Positions 62,427 through 64,000 of a stretch of DNA of 64,000 nucleotides are shown piece after piece. Source of the DNA: Chitinophagaceae bacterium (GTDB lineage: Bacteria; Bacteroidota; Bacteroidia; Chitinophagales; Chitinophagaceae). The number at the start of each line of letters is the position of its first letter. Position 1 is the first letter of the stretch. Below the pieces are notes generated by a model. The model saw nothing but the letters and a program-made list of their open reading frames with translations. It was not told where the DNA came from and made no database searches. The stretch is from positions 310,001-374,000 of the forward strand of contig JAMLHK010000001.1 of the NCBI GenBank assembly GCA_023957155.1, written 5' to 3'. Made by a program: the position numbers and the translations under genes.

Positions 62427-64000
62427 TTACATGCCATACTCATTTAAAAACTTGATGCGCATGATCTTTAACTGCTCCCAGGTATAGTTTCCTTCACTCA
62501 GCTCCTGCTGGGCTACCTGTAACGATGAAGTTTCGCAATTTTTAAAATATTCCATAATATCTTCCTGGTCGTATTCATCCACCATTTCATCAATAGCATA
62601 ATCCAGGTTGAGCTTAGTGCCGCTGGCTGCAATAGTTTCCATTTCCTCCAGCAAAGCATCTAAACGGAGATCTTTGTTTTTAGCAATCGTTTCTAAGGGA
62701 ATCTTTTTATCCGTTTGCTGTATAATATACACTTTCAATCCGCTCTTATTCACCACGCTTCTCATCACAAAATCATCCGGCCGTTCAATATTATTTTCTT
62801 CTACATAACGGGCAATCAGCTCTACAAAGGGCTTGCCGTACCTGATGGCCTTCCCCTTGCTTACCCCCTGGCATTTTTCCAGCTCGGTTACCGTGGTGGG
62901 GTATAGTATGGCCATATCCTGCAGCGAGGTTTCGAGGAATATCACAAAGGGAGGAAGCCCTTTTTTCTTTGCTTCCTTTTGCCGCAACTCTTTCAGCATC
63001 TCAAACAACCGGTCATCCGTACTACTGCCGCCAGATGCCGCTTCCTGTCCGTCATCATCGTCATCATCCGATTCCTCAAATAAATTATTCAGAACTATTT
63101 TGAAGGAAACAGGTTTTTTAAGGAACTTTTCTCCTTTTGCACTTAATTTCAGCACCCCGTACTCTTCAATATCCTTCTCCAAAAGTCCTTCCAGTAACAT
63201 TTGCCGGATCAATGAATTCCAGTAATGATCCGGCTGATCATTCCCGGAGGCAAATTCAGCAATCGCTCCATGACGGTACATATTGATCTGCGGAGTAAGT
63301 CTGCCTATCAGGATATTCACTACATAATCGGTAGCAAAGCGCTCATCCAGCTTTTTCAGTACTTTCAGCACTTTCAGTACACTATCCTTAGCTTCCACCC
63401 TTTCTTTCGGATGCAGGCAATTATCGCAGTTGCCGCAACTCTTATCCCCATATTCTTCCCCAAAATAGCTCATCAGTACTTTACGGCGGCAAACGCCCGT
63501 TTCTGCAAAAGCTACGGTTTCATTGATGAGCTGTGCACCAACCTCCCTTTCACTCAGGGGCTTGTCGCGCATAAGATGCTCCAATTTGGCCACGTCTTTA
63601 TGGGAATAATACAAGATACACTTCCCTTCAAGCCCGTCCCGGCCGGCACGGCCGGTTTCCTGGTAATAATTTTCAATAGACTTGGGAATATTATAATGAA
63701 TGACAAAGCGGATATCCGGCTTATCAATACCCATTCCGAAAGCGATGGTGGCAACGATCACCTGCACCTCTTCATTCATAAAAAGATCCTGCCGGCCGGC
63801 ACGTAACCGGCTGTCGAACCCGGCATGGTATGCAACCGCCTTAATGCCGTTTGCCACCAGTATTTCAGCCAGCTCTTCTGTTGTTTTACGGTTCAGCGTA
63901 TAAATAATGCCACTTTTTCCTTTCATGCTTACAATGAACCGAACAATGCTCTTGATCGTTTGTTCCTTACCGAGCTTAGGCTGTATTTCGTAATACAGGT
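62427..64000 (-). CDS. recQ: ATP-dependent DNA helicase RecQ (3' part; 5' end outside window)
   Basis: At least 524 residues are visible and the frame stays open to the window edge (LYYEIQPKLGKEQTIKSIV). Helicase motif V-VI region: AFGMGIDKPDIRFVIHYNIP and YYQETGRAGRDG; the zinc-binding Cys cluster follows (CILYYS.., CRRKVL.., CGNCDNC), then the RQC winged helix and a C-terminal HRDC domain (FVIFLETSLQDMAILYPT, EKCQGVSKGKAIRYG). The C-terminal tail with an acidic run (ESDDDDDDGQEA) between domains is unusual in length. It acts in recombination and replication fork repair. Walker A and B motifs lie outside the window. Confidence 0.95.
   Translation of the reverse strand, partial: LYYEIQPKLGKEQTIKSIVRFIVSMKGKSGIIYTLNRKTTEELAEILVANGIKAVAYHAGFDSRLRAGRQDLFMNEEVQVIVATIAFGMGIDKPDIRFVIHYNIPKSIENYYQETGRAGRDGLEGKCILYYSHKDVAKLEHLMRDKPLSEREVGAQLINETVAFAETGVCRRKVLMSYFGEEYGDKSCGNCDNCLHPKERVEAKDSVLKVLKVLKKLDERFATDYVVNILIGRLTPQINMYRHGAIAEFASGNDQPDHYWNSLIRQMLLEGLLEKDIEEYGVLKLSAKGEKFLKKPVSFKIVLNNLFEESDDDDDDGQEAASGGSSTDDRLFEMLKELRQKEAKKKGLPPFVIFLETSLQDMAILYPTTVTELEKCQGVSKGKAIRYGKPFVELIARYVEENNIERPDDFVMRSVVNKSGLKVYIIQQTDKKIPLETIAKNKDLRLDALLEEMETIAASGTKLNLDYAIDEMVDEYDQEDIMEYFKNCETSSLQVAQQELSEGNYTWEQLKIMRIKFLNEYGM

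Noticed and set aside
1-64000. CRISPR array, complete insertion sequence, rRNA operon or replication origin
   Set aside because: I looked for regularly spaced repeats, transposase motifs with terminal inverted repeats, rRNA signatures and DnaA-box clusters and saw none.

Overview
The window looks like a chromosome segment of a Bacteroidota bacterium, most likely of the Chitinophagaceae. The signs are a complete SusC/SusD polysaccharide-utilisation locus driven by an ECF sigma/FecR pair, a SusC with an N-terminal STN domain, a type IX secretion C-terminal sorting domain, many lipoproteins and Tat-exported enzymes, and Bacteroidota-type promoters (TTTG / TAnnTTTG). Genus cannot be read from the sequence.

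Region 1 (1-2.4 kb) holds small secreted and hypothetical proteins and a DUF1080 protein. Region 2 (2.4-9.8 kb) is an accessory island. A WYL regulator and a KilA-N protein lie on the minus strand, divergent from a tight plus-strand operon of an SF1 helicase, an OLD-like/DUF3696 AAA ATPase and two unrecognised proteins. This is the best candidate in the window for an undescribed, defence-like system. The KilA-N gene seems to have lost its start through a one-base change in an A7 run. Region 3 (9.8-13.1 kb) carries palindromic REP-like repeats, two copies flanking a small secreted protein and another element read in frame at the start of a TlpA-like lipoprotein.

Region 4 (13.2-29.1 kb) is mostly ordinary housekeeping: aldehyde dehydrogenase, aldo/keto reductase, alpha/beta hydrolase, CBS protein, BamA-like outer membrane protein, NAD kinase, NarL-type regulator, nitrilase-family amidase, NagA, a T9SS cargo protein, S41 peptidase, ThiL, an inositol monophosphatase-family enzyme and a Bax-inhibitor-1 protein.

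Region 5 (29.5-54.4 kb, all minus strand) is a large glycan-utilisation locus. In transcription order it reads: ECF sigma, FecR, SusC, SusD, two tandem paralogues of a large uncharacterised family, GH109-type oxidoreductase-fold glycosidase, MBL-fold protein, metallophosphoesterase, AGE-family epimerase, double-SIS MurQ/GKRP-like protein, NAD-dependent epimerase, MFS transporter and a dehydrogenase-cytochrome c lipoprotein. The GH109, AGE and MurQ/GKRP-like genes suggest an amino-sugar-containing substrate; this is inference.

Region 6 (54.6-60.4 kb) has an AraC regulator divergent from the sigma gene, then a minus-strand cluster of SDR, DapA-family lyase, EamA transporter, hydroxyacyl-CoA-type dehydrogenase and a deacetylase-like protein, probably one catabolic pathway of unknown substrate. 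Region 7 (60.4-64 kb) has about 1 kb without a recognisable gene, a tRNA-Phe whose 3' end is repeated 0.4 kb away, a broken metallophosphoesterase gene, and the 3' part of recQ, cut by the window edge.
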